Below, one piece after another: positions 11,115-18,817 of a stretch of 64,000 nucleotides of DNA. The translations under genes were made by a program, and so were the position numbers. Source of the stretch: Gordonia oryzae (GTDB lineage: Bacteria > Actinomycetota > Actinomycetes > Mycobacteriales > Mycobacteriaceae); the NCBI RefSeq assembly GCF_003797185.1, contig NZ_RKMH01000001.1:310001-374000 (forward strand). The letters are read 5' to 3'. The notes beneath the pieces are model-generated. The model had not been told where the DNA came from, ran no database searches, and saw nothing but the letters and a program-made list of their open reading frames with translations. Positions within the stretch are counted from its first letter, which is position 1. Each line of letters begins with the position of its first letter.

Positions 11115-11531
11115 TCACTCCTGTGGTGGTTCGCCGAGCAGCGTGCGCGACCCCAGCACCCGTTCGACGCCGACCTCGATGACCACCCGTCGCGGATTCG
11201 GCCGGGGTTCGCGGTAGCGCAGCGCGTATCGCTGTTCGGCATCGGTGATCTGCTCGGGTTCGCGACGGATGCGGGCCGGCCCTTCCAGGGTCAGCCAGCG
11301 CGGCCCGTCGACGTGGGTGAGCGCCGCGTATCCGCCGCGTTCGACGTTGCGCACCTTCTGGTTGCCGTCGCTGGTGATGACCCGGGCCAGACCCGTTGCC
11401 TCGTCGTAGGTGAACCCCACGGCCGCGACGTGCGGTGTGCCGTCGGCACGCACGGTCGCGATGGTCGCGAGGTGGCGCTCGGCGAGAAAGGACAAGGCAT
11501 CGGAGCCGAGATCGGCGTGCGTGCGTGGCAT
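11115..11531 (-). CDS. PPOX-class split-barrel oxidoreductase, Rv2074-like (F420-dependent biliverdin reductase family)
   Basis: This small protein (138 residues) has the pyridoxamine-phosphate-oxidase split-barrel fold. Its family, represented by Rv2074, binds F420 and has been reported to reduce biliverdin. Diagnostic segments are FLAERHLATIATVRADGTPH, VAAVGFTYDEATGLARVI and the C-terminal REPRPNPRRVVIEVGVERVL. The start at 11531 is the second of two in-frame ATGs; the other, at 11552, would add seven residues, and neither has a clear ribosome site. It diverges from the reductase gene at 11617, as Rv2074 does beside Rv2073c. Confidence 0.85.
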   Translation of the reverse strand: MPRTHADLGSDALSFLAERHLATIATVRADGTPHVAAVGFTYDEATGLARVITSDGNQKVRNVERGGYAALTHVDGPRWLTLEGPARIRREPEQITDAEQRYALRYREPRPNPRRVVIEVGVERVLGSRTLLGEPPQE

Positions 11532-11616
11532 GGGTTTCACGGTAGCGGTCATCGGTGGGTGATCACGCGGACGCCCGGCACCTCGCGCGACCCCGCGCGA
11601 TGCGATACTGCATCCC

Positions 11617-12393
11617 GTGGCAGACGAGGGTGTGGAGTCCGATCGCGGGACCGTGGTCGTCTTCGGCGGTCGCAGCGAGATCGGCGTGGCGTTGGCCGAA
11701 CGGTTGTGCGCCGGCCGGGTCGTCATCCTCGCCGCCCGCCGCCCCGGCGATCTCGCACCGCAACGGCAGAGCCTGCTCGCGGCGGGAGCCGCCGACGTCG
11801 TCACCGTGGCCTTCGACGCCGACGACACCGCGACCCACCCAGCGTTGATCGGCACCCTTACCGGCGAACACGGACCGATCGCGATCGCGATCGTGGCGTT
11901 CGGCATCCTCGGCGATCAGGCGCGCGCCGAAACCGATGTGGCCCACGCCCTTCAGATCGCGCACACCGACTATCTCGCCCAGATCAGTGTGCTGACCCCG
12001 CTTGCGACGGCCATGCGCGCCGAGGGCAGCGGGACCATCATCGTCTTCTCCTCGGTCGCCGGGGTTCGGGTGCGCCGCGCCAACTACGTGTACGGCTCCA
12101 CCAAGGCCGGTCTGGACGGCTTCGCCAGCGGCCTTGCGGATGCGTTGCATGGCAGTGGCGTTCGGCTGCTCCTGGCCCGCCCCGGCTTCGTCATCGGCAA
12201 CATGACAGCGGAGCTGATGGCGCAGGGCACCCGACCCGCACCGTTGTCGGTGACGGCCGACGAGGTCGCTGACGCGGTGGCGCGTGCCTACCGCAAGCGA
12301 CGATCCGAGGTGTGGATACCGGCCTCCCTGCGTCCGCTGTTCGCCGGAATGCGACTACTGCCGAGAGCGATCTGGCGGAGACTGCCCCGATGA
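11617..12393 (+). CDS. Short-chain dehydrogenase/reductase, DprE2-like (Rv2073c type)
   Basis: This is an NAD(P)-dependent SDR of 258 residues. The cofactor loop is VVFGGRSEIGVALAERL and the catalytic Ser and Tyr/Lys are in IVFSSVAGVRVRRANYVYGS followed by TKAGLDG. The ANYVYGSTKAGLDGF block and the end RAIWRRLPR are those of DprE2, which makes decaprenyl-phospho-arabinose. The position in front of cobL matches the paralogue Rv2073c, whose substrate is not known to me, so no DprE2 function is assigned. The start is GTG at 11617. The stop overlaps the cobL start by 4 bases, so expression is coupled to the cobalamin genes. Confidence 0.86.
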   Translation: MADEGVESDRGTVVVFGGRSEIGVALAERLCAGRVVILAARRPGDLAPQRQSLLAAGAADVVTVAFDADDTATHPALIGTLTGEHGPIAIAIVAFGILGDQARAETDVAHALQIAHTDYLAQISVLTPLATAMRAEGSGTIIVFSSVAGVRVRRANYVYGSTKAGLDGFASGLADALHGSGVRLLLARPGFVIGNMTAELMAQGTRPAPLSVTADEVADAVARAYRKRRSEVWIPASLRPLFAGMRLLPRAIWRRLPR

Positions 12394-13673
12394 CTGATTC
12401 TGTTCCCACTCTTGATAACTCGACCTTCGTCGTTGTCGGAATCGGTGCCGACGGCTGGGACGGACTGTCACCAATCGCGCGGTCCGAACTCACCTCGGCA
12501 CAGGTGATCTTCGGTTCGTCCCGGCAACTGGCCCTGCTGCCCGATATCGGTGTCACGACGGTTGCCTGGCGATCGCCCATGTCGGAGCATCTCGATGCCG
12601 TCCTCACCGGGTCGTCCGAAGAGCTCGCCCGGTACCGCGGACCCGACGGCACCGGTATCCATCTGCTGGCAAGCGGGGATCCGATGTTCCACGGACTCGG
12701 TGCCACCATTGTCGCTGCGGTCGGCGCACACCGCGTGCAGGTCATCCCGACGGTCTCGAGTGCCTCGCTGGCATGCGCCCGCCTCGGGTGGGATCTCGCC
12801 GATGTCGCAGTCGTCAGTGCGGTGACCGCCGACCCGGAGATCGTGCTCACCGAGATCAGCAACGCCCGACGTCTGCTGGTACTCGCACGTGACGACACGA
12901 CCCCCGCCCGCCTCGCCGAACTGCTCGTGGCCCATGGCTTCGGCGCTTCGCCGTTCACCGTGTTGGAGCAGCTGGCCGGGCCTCACGAGCGGGTGCGTGG
13001 CGCGCGTGCCGACAGCTGGGATCCGGCCACCGTCGTCGACCCACTGAACATCATCGCCATCGACTGCATCGGCCCGAGGCGCTCGCCACTACCGGGTCGC
13101 GATGAGAGCGCGTTCGAGCACGACGGACAGATCACCAAGTCCGTCATCCGTGCCCTCACGGTGTGCGCGTTGGCGCCGTCCTACCGACAAACGTTGTGGG
13201 ACATCGGTTCCGGATCCGGTAGCGTCGCGATCGAATGGTTGCGCGCACAACCAGGCGGCGTGGTGATCGCCTTCGAACGCGACATGACTCGGGCCGAGCG
13301 ACTCCGCATCAACGCTCGTCGGCACGGTGTGTTGGGACGGGTGACGGTCGGTGGTGCTGTACCGGATGCGTTGGTACACGCCCCCACTCCCGACGCGGTA
13401 TTCATTGGCGGCGGTCTCTCTCCGCGGGTACTCGACACCGCGTGGGCAGCGCTGCGGCCGGGTGGGCGGCTCGTCGCCAACGCGGTGACCATCGAGACAC
13501 AGGCAATCCTCGCCGACTGGCATCGGATGCACCGCGATTCCACCGAATCGACGCTACGTCGGTTCGCGGTGGAGACCGCGGAACCACTCGGCGGCTACCT
13601 CACCTGGCGCCCGGCACTGCCCATCGTCACCTGGGCGGGAAGCAAGGCGCTCGACGGGACCGGGACGTCGTGA
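12390..13673 (+). CDS. cobL: Precorrin-6Y C5,15-methyltransferase (decarboxylating) CobL
   Basis: CobL methylates C5 and C15 of precorrin-6Y and removes the acetate side-chain carboxyl at C12, an aerobic cobalamin step. The 427-residue protein is the usual fusion of two methyltransferases. The N-terminal CbiE-like tetrapyrrole methylase (about 1-210) carries VVGIGADGWDGL and LLASGDPMFHGLG. The C-terminal CbiT-like Rossmann methylase has LWDIGSGSGSVAIEWLR. The ATG at 12390 overlaps the previous stop by 4 bases and was chosen over an in-frame upstream start inside the SDR gene. The stop overlaps cobM. Confidence 0.95.
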   Translation: MTDSVPTLDNSTFVVVGIGADGWDGLSPIARSELTSAQVIFGSSRQLALLPDIGVTTVAWRSPMSEHLDAVLTGSSEELARYRGPDGTGIHLLASGDPMFHGLGATIVAAVGAHRVQVIPTVSSASLACARLGWDLADVAVVSAVTADPEIVLTEISNARRLLVLARDDTTPARLAELLVAHGFGASPFTVLEQLAGPHERVRGARADSWDPATVVDPLNIIAIDCIGPRRSPLPGRDESAFEHDGQITKSVIRALTVCALAPSYRQTLWDIGSGSGSVAIEWLRAQPGGVVIAFERDMTRAERLRINARRHGVLGRVTVGGAVPDALVHAPTPDAVFIGGGLSPRVLDTAWAALRPGGRLVANAVTIETQAILADWHRMHRDSTESTLRRFAVETAEPLGGYLTWRPALPIVTWAGSKALDGTGTS

Positions 13674-14467
13674 CGCTGTTCCTGATCGGCGCAGGCCCGG
13701 GCGCCGTCGACCTCATCACCGTGCGCGGTGCCCGGATTCTCGGTCGTTGCCAGACTGTCCTGGTGGCCGGATCGCTGGTGCCCGCGGAAATCCTCGAGAT
13801 GTGTCCGCAGGACGCCACGATCATCGACACCGCACGAATGCCGCTGGAGCAGATCGTTTCCCATATCGTCGATGCGCATCGCGCCGGCCACGATGTGGCC
13901 CGACTGCACTCGGGAGATCTCTCGCTGTACTCGGCCGTGGCCGAACAGGTCGCCAGGGTCCGCGCCGAGGGTATCGACGTCGAATGGGTGCCCGGCGTTC
14001 CGGCCTTCGCCGCCGCGGCGTCGGCGCTGCAGAACGAGTTGACAGTACCCGGGATCGGTCAGAGTCTGCTCGTGACCCGGGTGTCAACGCTGTCGACCGA
14101 CATGCCACCCGGCGAGGACCTCGCCGACCTAGCAGCGGCGGGCGTAACACTCGCGCTGCATCTCGCCGCCCATCGTGCGACGCAGATCGTAGAGACGTTG
14201 CGCCCCGTGTACGGCAACGATTGCCCTACTGCCACCGTCGCTTTCGCTTCCCGCTCAGATCAGCTGATCATTCGCAGTCGGCTCGCCGACCTCGCCACCG
14301 CACTGGCCGACGCGGGCATCACCCGCACCGCGGTGATCTTCGTCGGACGTGTTCTCGACGCCGCCGATCATCCCGACCGTCTCGAGAGCTATCTGTACTC
14401 TCAGGCTCGGATGACCAAGTTGCGTAACGACTCCCGTGGGTATCGGGGAGATCCTGATGGCGGCTAG
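13670..14467 (+). CDS. cobM: Precorrin-4 C11-methyltransferase CobM
   Basis: CobM transfers a methyl group from S-adenosylmethionine to C11 of precorrin-4. The 265-residue protein has the tetrapyrrole methylase landmarks LFLIGAGPGAVDLITVRGAR at the N-terminus, RLHSGDLSLYSAVAEQ and VPGVPAFAAAASAL. The start is the GTG at 13670, which overlaps the cobL stop (GTGA). A reading frame extending far upstream in cobL is spurious. The end overlaps cobK by 11 bases. It is part of the cobL-cobM-cobK operon. Confidence 0.95.
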   Translation: MTLFLIGAGPGAVDLITVRGARILGRCQTVLVAGSLVPAEILEMCPQDATIIDTARMPLEQIVSHIVDAHRAGHDVARLHSGDLSLYSAVAEQVARVRAEGIDVEWVPGVPAFAAAASALQNELTVPGIGQSLLVTRVSTLSTDMPPGEDLADLAAAGVTLALHLAAHRATQIVETLRPVYGNDCPTATVAFASRSDQLIIRSRLADLATALADAGITRTAVIFVGRVLDAADHPDRLESYLYSQARMTKLRNDSRGYRGDPDGG

Positions 14468-15224
14468 CCCGCCGCCGGGCCGTGGCTGTGTGCTGGTCCT
14501 CGGTGGCACGGCGGAGGCTCGCGGTCTCGCTGCGGACCTGCACCACGACGGTATCGAGGTGGTGAGTTCGTTGGCCGGGCGAGTCGCCCAGCCCCGCCTG
14601 CCCGTCGGCGCGGTCCGCATCGGTGGCTTCGGCGGTGTTGACGGGATGTCGGCGTGGTTGCACGACAACCACGTTCGCGCCGTGGTCGACGCTACCCACC
14701 CGTTCGCCGCCACGATCACCGCGCATGCCGTCACGGCGTGTGCCGCGACCGGCACACCGTTGCTGCGGCTTCGACGTGCTCCGTGGGTCGCACGTCCCGG
14801 TGACCACTGGACGCAGGTGCCCGACATCCGCGGCGCGGCCACGGCGCTCACCGGCCACGACGGTCGCATCCTGCTCACCACCGGACGCCAGGACGCCGAC
14901 GCTTTCGCCGGGATCACCGACGCATGGTTCCTGATCCGGGTGGTTGACGCGCCCACCGGTCGGTTGCCTGCCCAACACACGATCGTGCGCTCCCGCGGTC
15001 CGTATCACCTCGATGCCGAACGCCAACTACTGCAGGAGAATCGGATCGACACGTTGGTGACCAAGAACAGCGGGGGAGAGTTGACCTACCCCAAACTCGA
15101 CGCAGCCGCCCAACTGGGCATCCGGGTGATCATGGTCGACAGACCAACCGAACCGAGGGGTGTCACCGCCGTCGACGACGTCGTCTCGGCATCAGCATGG
15201 GTCCGCACGCTCACCGACGGGTGA
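14457..15224 (+). CDS. cobK: Precorrin-6A reductase CobK
   Basis: CobK reduces precorrin-6A to precorrin-6Y (dihydro form) with NADPH. The 255-residue protein has the family pattern VLVLGGTAEARGLAADL at the N-terminus, VDATHPFAATITAHA, LLTTGRQDADAFAG and VTKNSGGELTYPKLDAA. The ATG at 14457 follows GGGGAGATCCTG and is preferred to the GTG at 14436. It overlaps the end of cobM. It is the last gene of the + strand cobLMK run and faces cobIJ across a 52-base gap that holds a hairpin. Confidence 0.95.
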   Translation: MAASPPPGRGCVLVLGGTAEARGLAADLHHDGIEVVSSLAGRVAQPRLPVGAVRIGGFGGVDGMSAWLHDNHVRAVVDATHPFAATITAHAVTACAATGTPLLRLRRAPWVARPGDHWTQVPDIRGAATALTGHDGRILLTTGRQDADAFAGITDAWFLIRVVDAPTGRLPAQHTIVRSRGPYHLDAERQLLQENRIDTLVTKNSGGELTYPKLDAAAQLGIRVIMVDRPTEPRGVTAVDDVVSASAWVRTLTDG

Positions 15225-15253
15225 CATCGGCCGGTTTGCCGCCTGGTGCGCCT

Positions 15254-15277
15254 AGCGCTCAGCGTGCCATGAGCGCT
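15254..15277. terminator. Hairpin between convergent cobK and cobIJ
   Basis: A perfect 8-bp inverted repeat (AGCGCTCA, 8-base loop, TGAGCGCT) lies between the two convergent cobalamin gene ends and touches the cobIJ stop codon. A G/C-rich stem with no T-run is typical of actinobacterial intrinsic terminators, and its symmetry would serve both strands. The role is inferred from position. Confidence 0.5.
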
Positions 15278-16830
15278 CAACGACCCGGGTGGCTGCGCGG
15301 GGTGTAGACGAGATCACCGCCGCCACGTCGCACGACCCGGGTGGCCGACGACCCGATGATGATCAGCGTGCGCATGTCGACGACCGCCGGATCGAAGTCA
15401 CCGACAGTGGTTACCATCAGCGATTGCTCGTCGCCGCCGACGTCGCGTCCGAGGACGAGCACCCGATCTGCCGAAACCGATTCGGTCAGAATACCTTTCA
15501 GCGCCGACACCTGCCAGGTACGACTGCGCGACCCGGGGTTGTAGATCGCGATCACCAGATCGGCGGCCACCGCGCGGCGGATCCGATCGGCGATCACCTC
15601 CCATGGCTTGAGCCGATCCGACAGTGAGATCACCGCGAAGTCGTGGCCGAGTGGTGCACCGACCGCCGCCGCGACGGCGGTCGCCGCAGTCATGCCCGGG
15701 ACGACCCGCACCGGTACATCGGCCCACCGGGGTTCGGCGGCCACCTCGGACACTGCTGAGGCCATCGCGAACACTCCCGGGTCGCCGGAGGACACCACCA
15801 CGACTCGGGCGCCTCGGGCCGCGAGATCCAGTGCGAACTCAGCACGTTCGGCCTCGACCCGGTTGTCGCTGGGGTGGATGCGTTGTCCCGGCCGCGGTGA
15901 CACACGTGCCAGATAGGTCTTGTAGCCGACCAGGTCGGTGGCCGCCGCCAATTCTCGCTCCACCTGCGGGGTGGTCCACTCGTCGGCACCGGGCCCAAGG
16001 CCGACGACGACCACCTCCGCCCGCGGCCGGTCGGGGGCAGCTGCACGCGGGTTGTTCATGCGACCCGGCACCACCACCATCGAGAAGTACGGCACCTCAG
16101 TGGGGTCGACCTCGGCGACCGGGGCCACCTTCTGTGCGGTGGTGGATGCGCGTTCGACGTACCACGCCTCGTCGAGCCGGCCTGCCTCGCGCAACGCCTC
16201 GCGCACCCCGGTGAAGGTCCGGCCGAGTTTGACGACAGCGAAAGCATCGGCGTGGGTGAATAATTCACGCATTCTGGGCACCGGAAGGGTGCCCGGAACG
16301 ACGGTCAGCGTTTCCTCGGCCTCCACGAGCGGCACCTCGATCGCCGCCGACGCCGCACTCACCGATGTCACGCCCGGGATGATCTCGGTCGGAAACTCGG
16401 CGGCCAGGCGTTTGTGCATGTGCATGTACGAACTGAAGAACAGCGGGTCGCCCTCGGCGAGCAGGGCCACGTCGCGGCCCGCGCGCAGGTGAGTGGCGAG
16501 CAGTTCGGCGCTGTCGGCGTAGAAGTCGTCGAGCGCACCGCGATAGCCGCCCGGATGGTCGGCGGCCTCGGTGGTCACCGGGTACATCAACCTCTCTTCG
16601 ATCTGACCCGGACGCAGATACGGCTCCGCGACCCTGCGGGCGATACTGCGGCCGTGGCGTGCGCAGTGATAGGCCACAACCTCGGCTGAACCGATCACCC
16701 GCGCGGCCTTGACCGTCATCAATTCACTGTCACCGGGTCCCAAACCGACACCCCACAGGGTGCCGAGGCGCCGCGAAGACACTGCTTGTGAGGACACCGC
16801 TTGTGAGGACACCGCTTGCTCTGAATTCAT
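15277..16830 (-). CDS. cobIJ: Fused precorrin-2 C20- / precorrin-3B C17-methyltransferase CobIJ
   Basis: This bifunctional enzyme joins two cobalamin steps: CobI methylates C20 of precorrin-2 and CobJ methylates C17 of precorrin-3B with ring contraction. The 517 residues contain the CobI half (about 20-265, LWGVGLGPGDSELMTVKAAR and LLAEGDPLFFSSYMHMHKR) and the CobJ half (about 275-515, VVVVGLGPGADEWTTPQVER, VVSSGDPGVFAMAS and IYNPGSRSRTWQ). The fusion is the same as in mycobacteria. The ATG at 16830 has GGAGGA 14 bases upstream. Oddly, the N-terminus carries three tandem QAVSS units encoded by a 15-bp repeat. cobH lies 10 bases upstream. Confidence 0.95.
   Translation of the reverse strand: MNSEQAVSSQAVSSQAVSSRRLGTLWGVGLGPGDSELMTVKAARVIGSAEVVAYHCARHGRSIARRVAEPYLRPGQIEERLMYPVTTEAADHPGGYRGALDDFYADSAELLATHLRAGRDVALLAEGDPLFFSSYMHMHKRLAAEFPTEIIPGVTSVSAASAAIEVPLVEAEETLTVVPGTLPVPRMRELFTHADAFAVVKLGRTFTGVREALREAGRLDEAWYVERASTTAQKVAPVAEVDPTEVPYFSMVVVPGRMNNPRAAAPDRPRAEVVVVGLGPGADEWTTPQVERELAAATDLVGYKTYLARVSPRPGQRIHPSDNRVEAERAEFALDLAARGARVVVVSSGDPGVFAMASAVSEVAAEPRWADVPVRVVPGMTAATAVAAAVGAPLGHDFAVISLSDRLKPWEVIADRIRRAVAADLVIAIYNPGSRSRTWQVSALKGILTESVSADRVLVLGRDVGGDEQSLMVTTVGDFDPAVVDMRTLIIIGSSATRVVRRGGGDLVYTPRSHPGR
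16784..16818. repeat. 15-bp tandem repeat at the cobIJ N-terminus
   Basis: The unit GCTTGTGAGGACACC occurs twice in perfect tandem (16784-16798 and 16799-16813), with a partial copy on the right flank. On the minus strand it encodes repeated QAVSS ahead of the first methylase domain. The length is a multiple of three, so expansion or contraction keeps frame. Confidence 0.85.
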
Positions 16831-16840
16831 GATCGACGAC

Positions 16841-17464
16841 TCATTCCTCCGGGCTGGCCAATGCGTTGACGGCGGCAGCGGTGATCGCCGAACCGCCCCG
16901 GCGACCGGTGACCGTGATGAACTCGAGGTCGGCGCGGGCGGCCAGTTCGGCGCACGATTCGGCGGCCCCGACGAAGCCGACCGGCGCACCGACGATCGCC
17001 GCCGGCCGCGGCGCGCCAGCATCGATCATTTCCAACAATGCGAACAGTGCGGTGGGCGCATTACCGATCGCGACGACGGCACCGTCGAGAACCGGCTTCC
17101 AGAGCTCCAACGCCGCAGCGGTTCTGGTGGTACCCATACGCTCGGCCAATTCCGGCACCGCGGGATCGTGGAGATGGCATCGAATGTCGTTGTCCGAGGG
17201 CAGACGACGACGTGTGATCCCGCTCGCGACCATCGTGGCGTCACAGAGAATCGGCGCCCCGCCGGCCAGCGCACTCCGTGCGGCGCGCACGACGCCCTCG
17301 GTGGCCACCACATTGCGTGTGAGATCGGTCTGTCCGCAGGCATGGATCATCCGCACGACGACGCCGGCGACGTCGGGAGCGAATGCGGACAGGTCGGACT
17401 CGGCACGAATGATCGAGAACGATCGCCGATAGATGGAGGCGCCATCACGCAGGTACTCGGTCAT
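16841..17464 (-). CDS. cobH: Precorrin-8X methylmutase CobH
   Basis: CobH moves the methyl group from C11 to C12 of precorrin-8X, giving hydrogenobyrinate. The 207-residue protein has the typical start TEYLRDGASIYRRSFSIIR with the IHACGQTDLTRN active-site region and the closing APVGFVGAAESCAEL and GRRGGSAITAAAVNAL. The ATG at 17464 was chosen from the family length; the frame stays open further upstream. It is first of the cobH-cobIJ pair and diverges from tesA. In M. tuberculosis cobG immediately precedes cobH; here cobG is 40 kb away, so a local promoter must lie in 17465-17584. Confidence 0.94.
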   Translation of the reverse strand: MTEYLRDGASIYRRSFSIIRAESDLSAFAPDVAGVVVRMIHACGQTDLTRNVVATEGVVRAARSALAGGAPILCDATMVASGITRRRLPSDNDIRCHLHDPAVPELAERMGTTRTAAALELWKPVLDGAVVAIGNAPTALFALLEMIDAGAPRPAAIVGAPVGFVGAAESCAELAARADLEFITVTGRRGGSAITAAAVNALASPEE

Positions 17465-17584
17465 GATGTCCGTCAGCCTATCGGCAGCCCCACCGGGACC
17501 GATCATCTGCTCGGTTCCCTTGTCGGCGCCTAGGCGGTGATCGCCTCGGACCCGCATCCCGGCCGAAGCGCTATCGTATGCGGC

Positions 17585-18283
17585 GTGACCGCCCCAACGC
17601 TCTACATCTTCCCGCACGCCGGCGGCTCGGCGGCCTTCTACGTGCCCTTTGCACGGACCTTCACCACCGATATCGGACGGGTGGCGGTCCAGTACCCGGG
17701 CAAAAACGGAAGCCAGGACCTGGCCGCCTTCACCGGTATCGGCGCCCTCGCAGAGACCGTGCTGAGCAAGCTGCCGACCTTCGGCCCGGATGCACGCGTG
17801 GCATTCTTCGGCCACTCCATGGGCGCCCTGGTCGCCTTCGAGACCGCCCGCCGCCTCGAAGAGCGGGGGGTGCAGATCGAGGCGCTGTTTGTCTCCGCAT
17901 GCGCAGCGCCCGGTCGCAGTGGGTACGAGTACATCCCGGAGTCCGATCGTGGACTCCTCGACGCGGTCTCGGCGATGACCGGACTCGATCCCGCGATGTT
18001 GCAGGACGAGGCCTTCTCCTCACGGATTTTGCCGACCTTGCGCGGATTCAAGGCGATCACGGCCTACGAATGTTCGCCAGAGGTGACGCTCGCGTGTCCG
18101 ATTCACACCTATCACGCCGACAACGACGAGGTCGCTACCGCGGAAAAGGTTGCGCCGTGGGAGCAACGTACCTCGGCCGAATTCTCTATGCGCGAGTTCC
18201 CCGGACATCACTTCTATCTGTCCGAGCACCTCGCCGACGTGGTCGCTGACATCGAGCGCCGCCTGTCCGTCACCAACCAATGA
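17585..18283 (+). CDS. tesA: Type II thioesterase TesA
   Basis: TesA is an alpha/beta hydrolase that removes stalled or finished acyl chains from polyketide synthases; in M. tuberculosis it works with the Pps enzymes of PDIM synthesis and contacts PpsE. The 232-residue protein has the opening TLYIFPHAGGSAAFY, the nucleophile elbow FGHSMGAL (Ser78), a likely catalytic Asp in YHADNDEV and His in FPGHHFYLSEHL. The GTG at 17585 places the first strand at the N-terminus; an in-frame GTG at 17537 would add 16 residues. It stands immediately before fadD26 and the five PKS genes in the same direction, as in the mycobacterial DIM locus, and diverges from cobH. Confidence 0.92.
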   Translation: MTAPTLYIFPHAGGSAAFYVPFARTFTTDIGRVAVQYPGKNGSQDLAAFTGIGALAETVLSKLPTFGPDARVAFFGHSMGALVAFETARRLEERGVQIEALFVSACAAPGRSGYEYIPESDRGLLDAVSAMTGLDPAMLQDEAFSSRILPTLRGFKAITAYECSPEVTLACPIHTYHADNDEVATAEKVAPWEQRTSAEFSMREFPGHHFYLSEHLADVVADIERRLSVTNQ

Positions 18284-18817
18284 AGCCGTCCCCGGCACGA
18301 TTCGGGTGACCCGCATCCGTAACTGCGCCTCGACCTCACATCACATTTCTCGCCGAAGTTCGGGACTGTTGAATTCAGAAACCGCGCTAATTCACTTCTG
18401 GAAAACGCTATCGTATTTCCGTGAATTCGTTGACTGGGTGAATTAATTCTCGAGGTAAATCCGGTGCGACCGCATGAATCGGACCGGCGCCGTCGGACTC
18501 GGCGGAGTTTCCCTCAATCCCACTGTGACACCTGGCAGTAAAGTCGTGTGGGACGCCGTCGGAGACCGTTCTTCACTGTCAGTGCATGTATCGTCGGCAA
18601 GACGAGCGGGTTACGGTGAATGACCAAAGAACTCGACGTGCGAAGGACTTCACGCGTCGAATGACATCACTCGTCCACGCGAAGAATCGCTCACAACGGC
18701 TCCTCGGAGGGGAAGCTCGAAGACATCGTCGCGATGTAGCCAGCGGTGGTTTGTCGCCGTCACATCGCGCATACGGACACACATTTCGCCGTCGGGGGGG
18801 AAAGTGACGGATAGCAA
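18284..18817 (+). promoter_or_regulatory. AT-rich intergenic control region before the PKS operon
   Basis: These 534 bases hold no recognisable gene. About 18340-18470 is strikingly AT-rich for this genome and contains four TGAATT/AATTCA elements: a perfect 8-bp palindrome TGAATTCA (18369-18376), AATTCA (18388-18393), and TGAATT at 18422 and 18439. TTGACT (18430-18435) could be a -35 hexamer. The rest (18470-18817) would be a leader of about 350 bases in front of the FAAL gene. The promoter and operator role is inferred from composition and position. Confidence 0.5.

Noticed and set aside
13235..13669. N-terminal extension of cobM inside cobL
   Set aside because: The translation before 13670 is Arg-rich and unlike any methylase; the GTG overlapping the cobL stop fits family length.
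18586..18807. 73-codon Arg-rich open frame just before the FAAL gene
   Set aside because: Highly basic, no recognisable domain, no ribosome site, and inside the probable leader; in high-GC DNA such frames arise by chance.
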